Positions 10,006 through 19,998 of a stretch of 64,000 nt of DNA are shown one piece after another. The notes beneath the pieces are model-generated. The model was given only the letters and a program-made list of their open reading frames with translations, ran no database searches and was not told the origin of the DNA. The stretch lies in contig JAJLRJ010000016.1 of assembly GCA_024195265.1 (NCBI GenBank), forward strand, positions 124,001-188,000. The letters are read 5' to 3'. This stretch comes from Dendrophyllia cribrosa. Its lineage: Eukaryota > Cnidaria > Anthozoa > Scleractinia > Dendrophylliidae. Positions within the stretch are counted from its first letter, which is position 1; every line of letters begins with the position of its first letter. The translations under genes were made by a program, and so were the position numbers.

Positions 10006-11352
10006 TTAGAAATTTAAAAGTGCTTGAGAAATAATAAAATAAATCAATATCCCGAAAATATCGTTACTGGTAGTGATAAAAGGGCCGGTGGCAAGAGCGG
10101 GATCTATGCCTTTTCTGTATAAAATGATAGGTATAAAAGTTCCTATTAGAGCCGCAATGATGATGACAACTATTAAGGAAATAGCGATAGCAATGGTAAT
10201 ATTATTTTCAAAATTATGAAAAGTTCCATACAAAACAATGAGTAAAGAAAGTGTTATTCCATTGATCAAACTAAGTCCTATTTCTTTAATCAATCTTTTC
10301 CATAAACTTCCTTTTAAGTTGTTATTGGCGATAGCTTGTACGATGATAGCGCTGGATTGTACGCCTACGTTTCCTGCCATTGCAGCAATCAGAGGAGTAA
10401 AAAAAAACAGTATTTTGTGAGATTCCAAAATTCTCTCAAAACTACCCATAATATGAGCTGCTCCCAATCCTCCCAATAACCCTAAGGTAAGCCAAGGTAA
10501 ACGTGCTTTGGTTAAATTCCAAATATTATCACTAGCTTCCACATCATCAGAAATACCTGCTGCCATTTGATAATCTCTCTCTGCCTCTTCCTTGATAACG
10601 TCTACTACATCATCAATGGTAATTTGCCCAACTAAACGCCCCATTTCATCTATCACAGGAATAACAAACATATCATATTTTTGCATAATTTGGGCTACTT
10701 CGTCTTTGGTATCATTGATACTTACAGAAGTAATTTTAGGATTATAAACCTCTTTTACAGAGGTTTTTGTAGCCGTTGTCAAAAGACTTTTTAAAGAGAG
10801 TCGGCCTTTTAGAACTTCAAATTCATCTACCACATAGATTGTATGTACTTTTTTTATATGCTCTGCCTGCATACGCATTTCTTTTACACAATGTAAATTT
10901 GTCCAATTTTCATTTACCTTGATGTATTCTTTTCCCATCAATCCCCCCGCTGTATTTTGGTCATAACGTAATAAATCTACAATATCTTTGGTATGGCTAG
11001 CATCTTTTATTTGAGAGATTACCTCATTTTTTTGTTTTTCAGAAAGTTCTCCAATTAAATCCACTGCATCATCAGTTTGTAGGATATTTATTTTTTGAGC
11101 AATTTCTTCAGAAGAAAGGTTTTGTAGAATTTTTTTACGCGTATCTACACTCAGTTGTGTAAAAATACCGGTATCTTTTTCAGTATCAATAATTTTAATG
11201 ATATATAACCTCTGTTCAAATTCCAATTCTTCTATAATCTCTGCAATATCTGCAGAGTGGTATTGGTTCAAAATTTCTGTTAATTTTTTTTGATTATTTT
11301 GTTGGATAAGTTTTTGTAATCCTTCAATAAATTTTTTATCAAGAGTTTGCAT
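10006..11352 (-). CDS. mgtE: Magnesium transporter MgtE
   Basis: Mg2+ channel of the inner membrane. The 448 residues show the superhelical N-domain ([25 protein letters not shown]), a CBS pair (about residues 140-255, with [22 protein letters not shown]), and a C-terminal five-helix pore domain that includes the family signature around [13 protein letters not shown] (about 325-340) and the DPALATGPF motif. All key parts are present. The start codon region overlaps the 3' end of rsmA by 14 bases, suggesting transcription in one operon with rsmA first. Confidence 0.95.
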   Translation of the reverse strand: MQTLDKKFIEGLQKLIQQNNQKKLTEILNQYHSADIAEIIEELEFEQRLYIIKIIDTEKDTGIFTQLSVDTRKKILQNLSSEEIAQKINILQTDDAVDLIGELSEKQKNEVISQIKDASHTKDIVDLLRYDQNTAGGLMGKEYIKVNENWTNLHCVKEMRMQAEHIKKVHTIYVVDEFEVLKGRLSLKSLLTTATKTSVKEVYNPKITSVSINDTKDEVAQIMQKYDMFVIPVIDEMGRLVGQITIDDVVDVIKEEAERDYQMAAGISDDVEASDNIWNLTKARLPWLTLGLLGGLGAAHIMGSFERILESHKILFFFTPLIAAMAGNVGVQSSAIIVQAIANNNLKGSLWKRLIKEIGLSLINGITLSLLIVLYGTFHNFENNITIAIAISLIVVIIIAALIGTFIPIILYRKGIDPALATGPFITTSNDIFGILIYFIISQALLNF

Positions 11353-12115
11353 CTCGGATTATGGATAAAGTTAGGTTTGTAAAATTTTCTACCGATAGTT
11401 GTTCAGGTCTTTTAGAAAAGATAGGATTTTTTAATAAATCTTTGGAAATTCCAAAGGGTTTTAAACTATTGCTTAATTTTTTTCTACGTTGTCCAAAGGC
11501 AGTTTTTACAACTTTATATAACATTTTTTCATTTACCAAAATTTTGTTTTTTTTTCTTTGCATTATAATTACTCCTGAATCTACCTTAGGAGGTGGTAAA
11601 AAAACACTGGGAGGTACTGTAAATAAATATTTTACATCGTAAAAAGTTTGTGTTAGAACTGATAAGATTCCATAGGCTTTGCTACCTTGTTTGGTAGCGA
11701 TACGCTCGGCGACTTCTTTTTGAAACATACCAGTAAACTCTGGAATTTGTTGTTTATTTTCCAAAACTTTAAAAACGATTTGGCTGGAAATATTATAAGG
11801 AAAGTTTCCAATAATTGCAAAAGAATCATCATTGAAAATATCTTTAAGATTTATTTTCAAAAAATTTTTTAAAATAATTCTATTACTAAGACAAAGATAA
11901 GTATTTTGAAGGTATTCTACAGATTCTTTGTCAATTTCAATTACGTACGTTGTATAATTTTTTTTAAGTAGATACTTGGTAAGCATCCCTGTGCCGGGAC
12001 CTATCTCCAATACTTTTTCATAGCCTGATTCAGTGAGTGTATCAGCAATTCTTTTGGCAATATTTTCATTGACTAAGAAATGTTGTCCCAGGTACTTTTT
12101 TGCTCTTACATTCAT
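11339..12115 (-). CDS. rsmA: 16S rRNA dimethyladenosine transferase RsmA/KsgA
   Basis: Dimethylates two adjacent adenosines near the 3' end of 16S rRNA during late 30S assembly. Motifs: [12 protein letters not shown] at the N-terminus, the SAM-binding [13 protein letters not shown], and the catalytic NFPYNIS (NLPY type), followed by the helical C-domain with [13 protein letters not shown] prefer the ATG at 12115 ([13 protein letters not shown]). A GTG at 12127 would add only four residues. Length (258 residues) is normal. The 3' end overlaps mgtE by 14 bases. Confidence 0.95.
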   Translation of the reverse strand: MNVRAKKYLGQHFLVNENIAKRIADTLTESGYEKVLEIGPGTGMLTKYLLKKNYTTYVIEIDKESVEYLQNTYLCLSNRIILKNFLKINLKDIFNDDSFAIIGNFPYNISSQIVFKVLENKQQIPEFTGMFQKEVAERIATKQGSKAYGILSVLTQTFYDVKYLFTVPPSVFLPPPKVDSGVIIMQRKKNKILVNEKMLYKVVKTAFGQRRKKLSNSLKPFGISKDLLKNPIFSKRPEQLSVENFTNLTLSIIRDANS

Positions 12116-12162
12116 TTTTTTTATCACTTATAAAATCTTTTTCAGAATTTACAATATTCTTG

Positions 12163-13434
12163 CTAAATCTTATCAAACCCCGTATGAGGAACTAAAATTT
12201 TGGGAATGTTAATATTATTTTCAGTTTGGTAATTTTCTAAAAGAGCTGCTAAAATCCTTGGTAATGCCAAGGCACTTCCATTTAAAGTGTGTGCTAATTG
12301 GTTTTTACCTTGTTTATTTTTAAATCTTAATTTCAGACGATTACTTTGAAAACTTTCAAAATTAGAAACAGAACTTACTTCCAACCATTTTTGTTGAGCC
12401 GTTGAATATACTTCAAAATCATAGGTAAGTGCCGAGGTAAAACCTAAATCTCCTCCACAAAGTTTTACTATACGAAAAGGTAAGTTCAATTCCTCTAAAA
12501 TATCTCTAACGTGGCTAACCATCTCCTTTATAGCCTTATAAGAATTTTTGGGATGTTCTATACGAACAATTTCTACTTTGTCAAATTGATGCAATCTGTT
12601 TAATCCTCTTACATGAGCCCCATAAGAACCTGCTTCTCTCCTAAAACATGGTGTAAAAGCCGTATGAGCAATGGGAAAATCAGTTTCTTTTAGCAAGGTC
12701 CCTCTATACATATTAGTAATGGGTATCTCGGAGGTTGGGATTAAGTATAAATCATCTTTGGCATCGTGATACATTTGCCCTTCTTTATCGGGAAGTTGAC
12801 CAGTACCTACTCCAGAAGCTTCATTCACCATTAAAGGAGGTTGTACCTCTATATAACCTGCTGCAATATTTTTGTTTAAAAAATAATTTACCAAAGCCCT
12901 TTGCAAACGAGCCCCTTTACCAATATAAAAAGGAAAACCTGATGCTGAAACTTTATTACCTAATTCAAAATCTATCAAATTGTATTTTTTGACTAATTCC
13001 CAATGTGGCAAAGCTTTTTCATGTAATTTAGGAATGTTATCAGATTGGAAGATGATTTTATTATCCTTATGTGTATTCCCAAAAGGTACTTTTTCGTTGG
13101 GAATATTGGGCAAAGTATAAAGCAAATTTTTTAATTGCTCTGATGTTTCATTTAAGGCATGATTTAAGTTTTTACTTTTACTTTTGAGAATATTTGTTTT
13201 TTCTTGAAGTAGATTGGCCTTTTGAGACTCGCCATTTTTAAAAAAAATTCCAATGTCTTTGGCAAGTTTATTAGAGGTGGCAAGGGTATTATCTAAATCA
13301 CTTTGCAAAGATTTTCGTTTTTCATCCAAACTTAAGATCTCTTTTAGAACCTGTTTTGCACTTTGAAAATTTCTCTTGGAAAGCCCCTCTAAAACTTTCT
13401 GTTTATGGTTTTTGATATAAGATATTTCTACCAT
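12163..13434 (-). CDS. serS: Seryl-tRNA synthetase
   Basis: Class II synthetase that charges tRNA-Ser. The N-terminal coiled-coil arm (about residues 1-110) is followed by the catalytic domain with motif 2 (FRREAGSYG) and motif 3 (NGSALALPRILAALLENYQ). TSEIPITN of the serine site is also present. At 423 residues the protein is complete. It probably has its own promoter: the minus strand carries a TAACTTTG box at 13452-13459, just upstream of the ATG. Confidence 0.97.
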   Translation of the reverse strand: MVEISYIKNHKQKVLEGLSKRNFQSAKQVLKEILSLDEKRKSLQSDLDNTLATSNKLAKDIGIFFKNGESQKANLLQEKTNILKSKSKNLNHALNETSEQLKNLLYTLPNIPNEKVPFGNTHKDNKIIFQSDNIPKLHEKALPHWELVKKYNLIDFELGNKVSASGFPFYIGKGARLQRALVNYFLNKNIAAGYIEVQPPLMVNEASGVGTGQLPDKEGQMYHDAKDDLYLIPTSEIPITNMYRGTLLKETDFPIAHTAFTPCFRREAGSYGAHVRGLNRLHQFDKVEIVRIEHPKNSYKAIKEMVSHVRDILEELNLPFRIVKLCGGDLGFTSALTYDFEVYSTAQQKWLEVSSVSNFESFQSNRLKLRFKNKQGKNQLAHTLNGSALALPRILAALLENYQTENNINIPKILVPHTGFDKI

Positions 13435-13451
13435 TTTTTTTGGTGAAAAGA

Positions 13452-13459
13452 CAAAGTTA
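13452..13459 (-). promoter_or_regulatory. -7 box just upstream of serS
   Basis: The minus strand reads TAACTTTG (TAnnTTTG), 17 bases before the serS ATG. The predicted leader is only about 10 bases. Confidence 0.45.
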
Positions 13460-13496
13460 CAATTAAAATTGTAATATTGTAAAATTTAAACTATCT

Positions 13497-16169
13497 ATGA
13501 ATCACTTTTTATCAAAAGTTGTAACAGATCTACAGAGAAACAATACAGAATTCCAAAATACACTTTGTGTTTTGCCTAGTGAGAGATCGTGTTTATTTTT
13601 AAAAAATACTTTTAGAGATCAAATAAAATCTTCCTTTTTGCCAGAAATACAACCGATAAAAGATTTTATAGCAACTTTTTCGGGTTTAGAGGAGATAGAT
13701 ACAGTTACCTTACTTTTTGATTTTTATAAAATTTACCTAAAAAAAAAACAAGAGAATGCAGATGATTTCATAACATTTAGTAGGTGGGCAACAACAGCTT
13801 TACAAGATTTTAATGATATAGATACATATTTGATAGATACCCAGTTATTTTTTACAGATTTAAAAAATATAGAAAAAATAAATCATTGGGGTAGCGAGCA
13901 AACTTTAAAAAAAAGTGAATTATTGCAACGCCACTATACTTTTTTATCGGATTTACAAAAATATTACGAATCCTTAATTCCATATCTCTATGATAAAAAA
14001 TTAGCTACACGAGGAATGATGTATAGAGAATCTGTAAAAAAAATAAAAGATTTTCAAAGTATTTTTAAAGTAAAGCAAGTAATTTTTATAGGGTTTAATG
14101 CTTTGAATAAATCTGAAGAGACTTTGTTTAAAACCCTTTTAAATAAAGGTATTGCGAAGATTTATTGGGATACAGATGGCTATTATGAAAATAAAAAAGC
14201 AGGTGTTTTTTTTGAGAGATATAAAAAATGGGACTATTACAAAAAACATCCTTTTAATTTTAAACAAAATTATTTTAGCAAGCAAAAAAATATTACACAA
14301 ATTGCAGCGGTGAAAAATATTACACAGGTCAAAACCGTTGCTAATCTAATTGAAAAACAAGAAAATTTTTCTTGTTCAGCCTGGATTCTATGCGATGAAT
14401 CCATGTTTTCCATGGCGGTTACTTCTGTACCAGCAAACATAGAGCAAGTAAATATTACAAAGGGGTATCCACTAAAAAATATACCTTTTGCGATGTTTTT
14501 TGAAGTATTGTTTAAATTGTATATGAATCGTAGCAAACAAAGTGAAAAAGCATACTATTACAAGGATATACAGCAACTTTTAGATACAGATTTTATAGCC
14601 AAAATATTAAAAAAAAATACTTTAAAAGAATTTTTATTAAAAGAAAATCTCGTTTTTGTATCTGAAAAAGATTTACAAAAAATTTTAAACCAAGAACCTA
14701 TATATAAACATTTCATTGAGTTACTTTGTTTATCCAGTAATAAAGTAGATAGTTTACTTAAAAAATTAATGGTATTTTTAGGTAATTATAGGCACTGTTT
14801 TAAAGGTTTATCACTTTTTTATTTACAAAGATTTGAAACGTTATTAAAGAAATTAATTACCCTGCAAAATACGTATGGATTTTTAAAAGATTTTCAAACT
14901 TTATACGGGATCTATAGGTATCTTTTACGCAATGAAACACTTTCTTTTAAAGGTAAGGCAACAGAAGGATTACAAATTATGGGCCTTTTGGAAACAAGTT
15001 GTTTGGATTTTGAAACTTTGTGGTTTACTTCTTTGAATGAAGGGATTTTACCTAAAAGTAAGAATATTTCTTCGTTCATTGCTTATGATGTTAGAATTGC
15101 TTACAAGTTACCGACTTATCAAGACAGAGATGCCATTTTTGCATACCATTTTTATAGATTAATTCAAAGAGCGAAAAATATTTATTTATTGTATGATACT
15201 CAGACCGATAGCTACGGGGCGGGGGAGAAGAGCCGATTTTTGAGCCAATTAGAAATGGATTTTGCATCTAAGATCTCTTATAAAACTGTTATAAGTGACG
15301 TACCTTCTTTAAAAAAAGAACCTATCATTATTGAAAAAAGTAATCTTTTGATGGAAAAATTAAAAGATATTGCAAACTCTGGTTTTTCGCCTTCGGCTTT
15401 GATTACTTATATCCTGAATCCTTTGTCGTATTACAAAAGATATGGATTAGGTATTAAAGTTTTGCAACAGGTAAAAGAAACTATAGAGGCAGATACAATG
15501 GGAACGATCATTCACGGCACTTTAGAGGAACTTTATAAATCTTTTGTAGGAAAAATTCTATGTATAGAAGACATTAGGGAAATGTTGCAAACCTTTGAAG
15601 AAAAAATTGAAGAGCAATATCAAAAACAAAAAATCTATGCTAAAAATGGTAAAAATTTATTGATAAAAGAAATTTCAAAAAGTTTTGTGAAGCGTTTTTT
15701 ACAAAGAGAATTAGACCATATTGAAAAAGGTAAACAAATAGAAATCATCGCCCTAGAGCAAGAAATAAAAATTCCTCTAAAAGGTTTACAAGATATTTAC
15801 ATAAAAGGAAATTTGGATAGGATAGATAAGATAGATGGTATTTTGCGTATCGTAGATTATAAAACAGGAAAAGTAGAACAGAAAGATTTAAATGTAAAAG
15901 ATATAGACCAAATCATCAAAGATTATAAATATCACAAAGTTTTTCAGGTGCTTTGCTATGGATATTTATACACGTCTAAAAATGATTATTCATTTGACAA
16001 AGAATTACTTGTAGGAATTTATAGTTTTAGGAATTTTAAAGAAGATTTTTTAAAAATTTCAATTAACAAAGATATTATACAGGAATTTTCTAAGTATTTA
16101 GAAAAACTTATCAGAGAGATTTTAGATAAAAAACAACCCTTTATAGAGAACTTGGAAGCGCCTTACTAA
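13497..16169 (+). CDS. AddB-like PD-(D/E)XK nuclease, probable recombinational-repair exonuclease subunit
   Basis: The 890-residue protein resembles the AddB-type subunit of Bacteroidota AddAB. A helicase-like N-terminal region has lost the nucleotide-binding loop (LCVLPSERSCLFLKN). A C-terminal nuclease domain (about residues 650-890) contains DRIDKIDGILRIVDYKTGK: aspartates of the D(x)n-DYK core plus the downstream Q/Y motif (VLCYGYLY). The AddB iron-sulphur cysteines are not evident. Its AddA partner is not in the window. Divergent from serS with a 62-base gap. Function in double-strand-break end processing is inferred from family. The alternative is a stand-alone PD-(D/E)XK family protein. 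Confidence 0.8.
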   Translation: MNHFLSKVVTDLQRNNTEFQNTLCVLPSERSCLFLKNTFRDQIKSSFLPEIQPIKDFIATFSGLEEIDTVTLLFDFYKIYLKKKQENADDFITFSRWATTALQDFNDIDTYLIDTQLFFTDLKNIEKINHWGSEQTLKKSELLQRHYTFLSDLQKYYESLIPYLYDKKLATRGMMYRESVKKIKDFQSIFKVKQVIFIGFNALNKSEETLFKTLLNKGIAKIYWDTDGYYENKKAGVFFERYKKWDYYKKHPFNFKQNYFSKQKNITQIAAVKNITQVKTVANLIEKQENFSCSAWILCDESMFSMAVTSVPANIEQVNITKGYPLKNIPFAMFFEVLFKLYMNRSKQSEKAYYYKDIQQLLDTDFIAKILKKNTLKEFLLKENLVFVSEKDLQKILNQEPIYKHFIELLCLSSNKVDSLLKKLMVFLGNYRHCFKGLSLFYLQRFETLLKKLITLQNTYGFLKDFQTLYGIYRYLLRNETLSFKGKATEGLQIMGLLETSCLDFETLWFTSLNEGILPKSKNISSFIAYDVRIAYKLPTYQDRDAIFAYHFYRLIQRAKNIYLLYDTQTDSYGAGEKSRFLSQLEMDFASKISYKTVISDVPSLKKEPIIIEKSNLLMEKLKDIANSGFSPSALITYILNPLSYYKRYGLGIKVLQQVKETIEADTMGTIIHGTLEELYKSFVGKILCIEDIREMLQTFEEKIEEQYQKQKIYAKNGKNLLIKEISKSFVKRFLQRELDHIEKGKQIEIIALEQEIKIPLKGLQDIYIKGNLDRIDKIDGILRIVDYKTGKVEQKDLNVKDIDQIIKDYKYHKVFQVLCYGYLYTSKNDYSFDKELLVGIYSFRNFKEDFLKISINKDIIQEFSKYLEKLIREILDKKQPFIENLEAPY

Positions 16170-16450
16170 GATTATTCAAAATAAAAAAGTAATTATTTAG
16201 TATTGCCGTCAAACACTCGCTAAGTGTCAAATTTTATGGAAAGATATTAATTTGACTAAAACACAAAAGGTAAAACAATTTATTATGAAAGGAAAACAGA
16301 TTTTATAAATAAAATATATTTTAAACATTCTTTATAGTTTTCTTTATTTTTCTAAAAAATTTAAGAAAGAAAATAAAATTTAACAAAATTTTAACATTTT
16401 ATACTTAATATATCTGATACTTTTACAATTATTTCAAAAATATTAAAGGA

Positions 16451-17542
16451 ATGGAATTTAATAATAAAAAATTAGAAAAAACTTCAAAACTGACTAACTA
16501 CGTTATTGCAATTGTTCTTTGCGGGTTCTTAATTTCTCTTTTTGAAAGATTGATTATTGATGTTCATCAATGGAATAAGAGACCAACAATTGAAAGATTT
16601 CAGAACACAGAATTATTAAAAGAAAAAAAATCAGCTATTGAAAAAATTAAAACCAAAATTGAATTAAAGAGAGAAAAAAAATCAAGCATTGTAAATACTA
16701 TTAAAATTATTAATAGTAATTATGATAATGCAAAAAAATCCTTTGATAATTGGTTAGAAGCAAGAAAAACAGTTGGCTCACGAAAAGAAGACAAAGAAAT
16801 ATTGTCTAGAGCTAATGAACTTGATAAGTTTTACAAAATACAACAGAAATGGAAAAAAGAATTATCTAATGTTAACAATCAAATAATTTCCTTGAATAAG
16901 GATAAAAACAAAATTGATAAACTTTTATATGAAGAAAAAAACAGGGCATATAAGAAACAAGTAAAAGCGCTAAGAAAATATAATTTGAAAGTTTTTTTAA
17001 TTCGTTTATTAATCATTTTACCTATTCTGATTTTAGGAATAATTTTTATAATAAAATTTAGAAAGCATAAATATCAGCCTTTATTTTTAGGGTTTGTTCT
17101 GTTTTCTGTTTATACTTTCTTTTTTGGATTGATTCCATATCTACCAAGTTACGGTCAATATATAAGATATGCTGTTGGTATTATTTTGAGTATTCTTTTA
17201 GGGGGTTATGTAATAAATAAGATCAAAGCATTTATAGAACAAAAAAAGAATGAATTAAAAATTTCAACAACTGAGAGAGCGAAAAGAGTGCAAATTCAAA
17301 CTGCGGAAAAAGCACTTGACAACCACATGTGTCCATCTTGTGGAAAAGATTTCATTGTTAAAAAATGGGATGAGTCAGTGAGTAAAAAAAGTAAAACAAA
17401 AACATGTGGTATTGTAACTAACTTTTGCCGTTTTTGTGGACTAGAACTCTTTAAAAAATGTAATACTTGTGACTCTAAAAATTTTGCTCACTTGCCGTTC
17501 TGTTCTAATTGTGGTGGTAAGATGACAGATAAAAGGTTATAA
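16451..17542 (+). CDS. Hypothetical membrane protein with coiled coil and C-terminal double zinc ribbon
   Basis: The function is not recognised. The 363 residues contain a first membrane segment (about 18-38), a long charged coiled coil (about 50-175), and three more membrane segments (about 185-260). A cytoplasmic cysteine-rich tail has CPSCG (about 295) and further CxxC pairs ending in FCSNCGG, typical of zinc ribbons. The gene stands alone between two accessory stretches. The 281-base gap before it (16170-16450) contains only AT-rich sequence, a small ACACT/AGTGT hairpin near 16214, and a weak TACTTTTA box near 16419. The architecture suggests a membrane-anchored sensor or scaffold, but that is speculation. 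Confidence 0.6.
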   Translation: MEFNNKKLEKTSKLTNYVIAIVLCGFLISLFERLIIDVHQWNKRPTIERFQNTELLKEKKSAIEKIKTKIELKREKKSSIVNTIKIINSNYDNAKKSFDNWLEARKTVGSRKEDKEILSRANELDKFYKIQQKWKKELSNVNNQIISLNKDKNKIDKLLYEEKNRAYKKQVKALRKYNLKVFLIRLLIILPILILGIIFIIKFRKHKYQPLFLGFVLFSVYTFFFGLIPYLPSYGQYIRYAVGIILSILLGGYVINKIKAFIEQKKNELKISTTERAKRVQIQTAEKALDNHMCPSCGKDFIVKKWDESVSKKSKTKTCGIVTNFCRFCGLELFKKCNTCDSKNFAHLPFCSNCGGKMTDKRL

Positions 17543-17567
17543 TTTAATATGATACCACTAAAGTTAA

Positions 17568-17767
17568 AATTTTCTATTAAAACTGAGTAAGTCAAATTTT
17601 CATAAAAAACAAATTAAAAATGTAAATATTAAATTTATTTCTCCCTCTGAATTAAACAAAGATGATTTTTTAAAAGATACTTTAGATTATCTAAAAAAGT
17701 AAGTGATTTTGACGCATTTATTAAGGCATTTGTAAATTTAACTAAAGGAAAAACGTACGGTAAATAA
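17568..17767 (+). pseudogene. 3' remnant of an unidentified gene upstream of the methylase
   Basis: A frame without a start codon runs from 17568 to a stop at 17702. After a one-base shift the neighbouring frame continues with protein-like sequence (FDAFIKAFVNLTKG) to TAA at 17765-17767, one base before the methylase ATG. The tight junction suggests that it was the upstream gene of the same unit, possibly the restriction partner. It is too short to identify. Confidence 0.45.
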
Positions 17768-17768
17768 C

Positions 17769-19271
17769 ATGGCATCGCTTACAAAAGAATATACAAAAAA
17801 GAAACTGATTGGGCAAGTTTTTACGCCATTTTTCATTGTGGATAAAATATTGAATGATATAGGATATTCTTCACCTAAGATTTTGGGAAAAATAATATTA
17901 GATCCCTCTTGTGGAGATGGTCGGTTTTTAATAAAAATTGCTGAGAGAATAATAAAATATTCACCTGAATCTGACTTAAAAGATAATATGGAAAAAATCT
18001 ATGGTTGGGATATTGACAAAAAGGCAATAGATATCGCCTTAGAAAAATTAAATAAACTTGTTTACCCATATAATATTGATGTTAATTGGAATATAAAAGT
18101 ATTAAATTCTTTGCACAAAGGTACTGTCCAAAAAGATTTATTCTTTATTGAAAAATCACAAAAGTTTGATTTTATCGTAGGCAATCCACCATATATAAGA
18201 ATACAGCATCTTAATTTGATTGAACGAAAGTTTATTCAAGAATATTATTGCTTTTGTAAATTAGGTTCAACCGATATTTATATTGCATTCTATGAATTAG
18301 CCAAAAATCTCTTGAAAAAAAATGGTGTTTGTGGATATATTACACCGAATACATTCTTTCACACGGATACGGCAAAGGAGTTAAGAAAATATTTTGCAAA
18401 TCATCAAAATCTTATTCAAGTAACGAACTATGGCTCTATTCAATTATTTGATGATGCTACAACTTACAGTGCAATCGTTATTTTCAATAAAAGAAACAAT
18501 AAAACTTTTAAATATCAATTTGCTGTAACAAAGAATGAATTTCAAGAATGCCAAATTGATTTTCAGCAAATCAAAGATCAAAAATTTTGGCAACTATCAG
18601 TAAAAAAAAGTTAAGAATCAAAAAGGTAAAAAGCTGGGAGATATTTCGAAAATACATGTAGGTATAACAACGTTATCTGACAAGCTTTATATAATGCCTG
18701 TTGTTGATATTCAAAATGATTACGTCTTGTTACAATCAAAATATTCAGGTGAAATAAAATAGAAAAAGGAATTTTAAAACCGATAATAAAAGTTTCTACT
18801 TTAAAATTTGCTGATGAACCAATAAAAGAATATGTGTTGTTTCCCTATAAAAAAGTAAATGGTAAACATCAAATAATACCTGAACAAGAATTAAAAGAAA
18901 AATATCCGATGGCATATCAATATTTATTTTCAATCAAAGAATTATTAGACAAAAGAGATAATGGCAAACTTAATTCTGTTGTGTGGTATGCGTTTGGCAG
19001 AACGCAAGGATTAGATACAACTTTTGGTGAAAAAATACTTTTTTCACCGATGAATAAAAAACCTAATTTTATTTATTACAAAAACAAAGAAGCAACTTTT
19101 TATTCAGGTTATTGCATTAAATATAACGATGATTATGAAAAATTTTTAATACAACTTAATTCTGATAGAATGGAAGAGTTTATTAGAATTTCGTCGAGAG
19201 ATTTTCGTAGTGGTTGGAAAGCATATAATAAAAAAATTGTACAAGAATTTACAATTTATAAAAATGATTAA
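17769..19271 (+). pseudogene. N6-adenine DNA methylase (type II/Eco57I-like), broken by two frameshifts
   Basis: The first piece (17769-18614) holds the SAM motif DPSCGDGRF and the catalytic NPPY (VGNPPYIRIQ), so it is a gamma-class adenine methyltransferase. At the A8 run 18602-18609 the frame is lost. A second piece (about 18617-18762) continues the protein one base out of phase (LGDISKIHVGI). A third piece (about 18762-19271) returns to the original frame and encodes a target-recognition-like region (WYAFGRTQGLD) ending at 19271. The two shifts (+1 then -1) cancel. The whole would be about 500 residues. It is either a decaying gene, an assembly error, or a gene rescued by slippage at A8. 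The downstream gene overlaps its stop by 8 bases. Confidence 0.75.
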
Positions 19272-19857
19272 TACAAATGGTTATAACAATACATATAATG
19301 CATTTAAGAATAACATGATTACAGTTCAGCATAGATTTTTAGATCACCGAATCAATCCAGATACTGAAACGTTAATAATTGGAACTTTCAATCCAGAAAC
19401 ATTTGATAATGATGCAGAATTTTTTTACGGAAGAAGTAAAAATTACTTGTGGAGACTATTGCCAACAGCTTTTGGGGAAAATGATCTTAAAAAATCCTCT
19501 AAGCGAGAAAAATTAGAATTTATAAGAAAATACAAAATAGATTTTGTTGATTTGATTGATGAAGTTAAGGTAGATGTAGGTCAACAAGCCAATTACTATG
19601 ATGGTTATATTGATAGCAAGGTAACTCGGTGGAAAAATGTAATTGGTATAATAGATAATTTACTGAATTTGAAAAAAATATGTTTCACCAGAAAAACGTT
19701 CTCCGATGTACCAAATATAAAAAAGCGGCTTGAATCGATTCGACAATATTGCGACAATAAAAAAATTTCTTTTAAGACAATGATTACTCCAACTCGGTCT
19801 TATAGAAAAGACAAACAAGCCGAATGGACAAATTTTCTTTTAGAGGGCTTCAAGTAA
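19264..19857 (+). CDS. Uracil-DNA-glycosylase-superfamily-like protein coupled to the methylase
   Basis: 197 residues. The motif LIIGTFNPE near residue 35 resembles the nucleotide-binding loop of MUG/TDG-type glycosylases, and MITPTRSYRKD near the C-terminus resembles the second active-site loop (xPSxx). FYGRSKNYLWRLLP fits the "xNRFW" region of that superfamily. I chose ATG 19264, which overlaps the broken methylase stop by 8 bases. A longer in-frame extension from 19210 lies inside the methylase. Coupling to a methylase suggests a role in DNA modification or restriction, but catalytic activity is unproven. Confidence 0.55.
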   Translation: MINTNGYNNTYNAFKNNMITVQHRFLDHRINPDTETLIIGTFNPETFDNDAEFFYGRSKNYLWRLLPTAFGENDLKKSSKREKLEFIRKYKIDFVDLIDEVKVDVGQQANYYDGYIDSKVTRWKNVIGIIDNLLNLKKICFTRKTFSDVPNIKKRLESIRQYCDNKKISFKTMITPTRSYRKDKQAEWTNFLLEGFK

Positions 19858-19958
19858 ATAGACAATTATGGTGTTTTCTGTATAAATAATAATTTGTAAT
19901 TGACGTAAGATGTATAAATTTTAACATTTTTTTAACATTTTATATGTAATTATTAGGT

Positions 19959-19966
19959 TACATTTG
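19959..19966 (+). promoter_or_regulatory. -7 box upstream of repeat lipoprotein 2
   Basis: TACATTTG matches TAnnTTTG. The start of transcription would lie near 19973, 26 bases before the ATG. The AT-rich 30 bases before it (TTAACATTTTTTTAACATTT) resemble a segment at 16380-16405 before the zinc-ribbon gene. Confidence 0.45.
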
Positions 19967-19998
19967 TCCATGTAATTAATTTTTAAAATACATTTATT

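Noticed and set aside
16205..16232. Small ACACT/AGTGT hairpin after the AddB-like gene
   Set aside because: Only five base pairs and no T-tract, so I do not call it a terminator.
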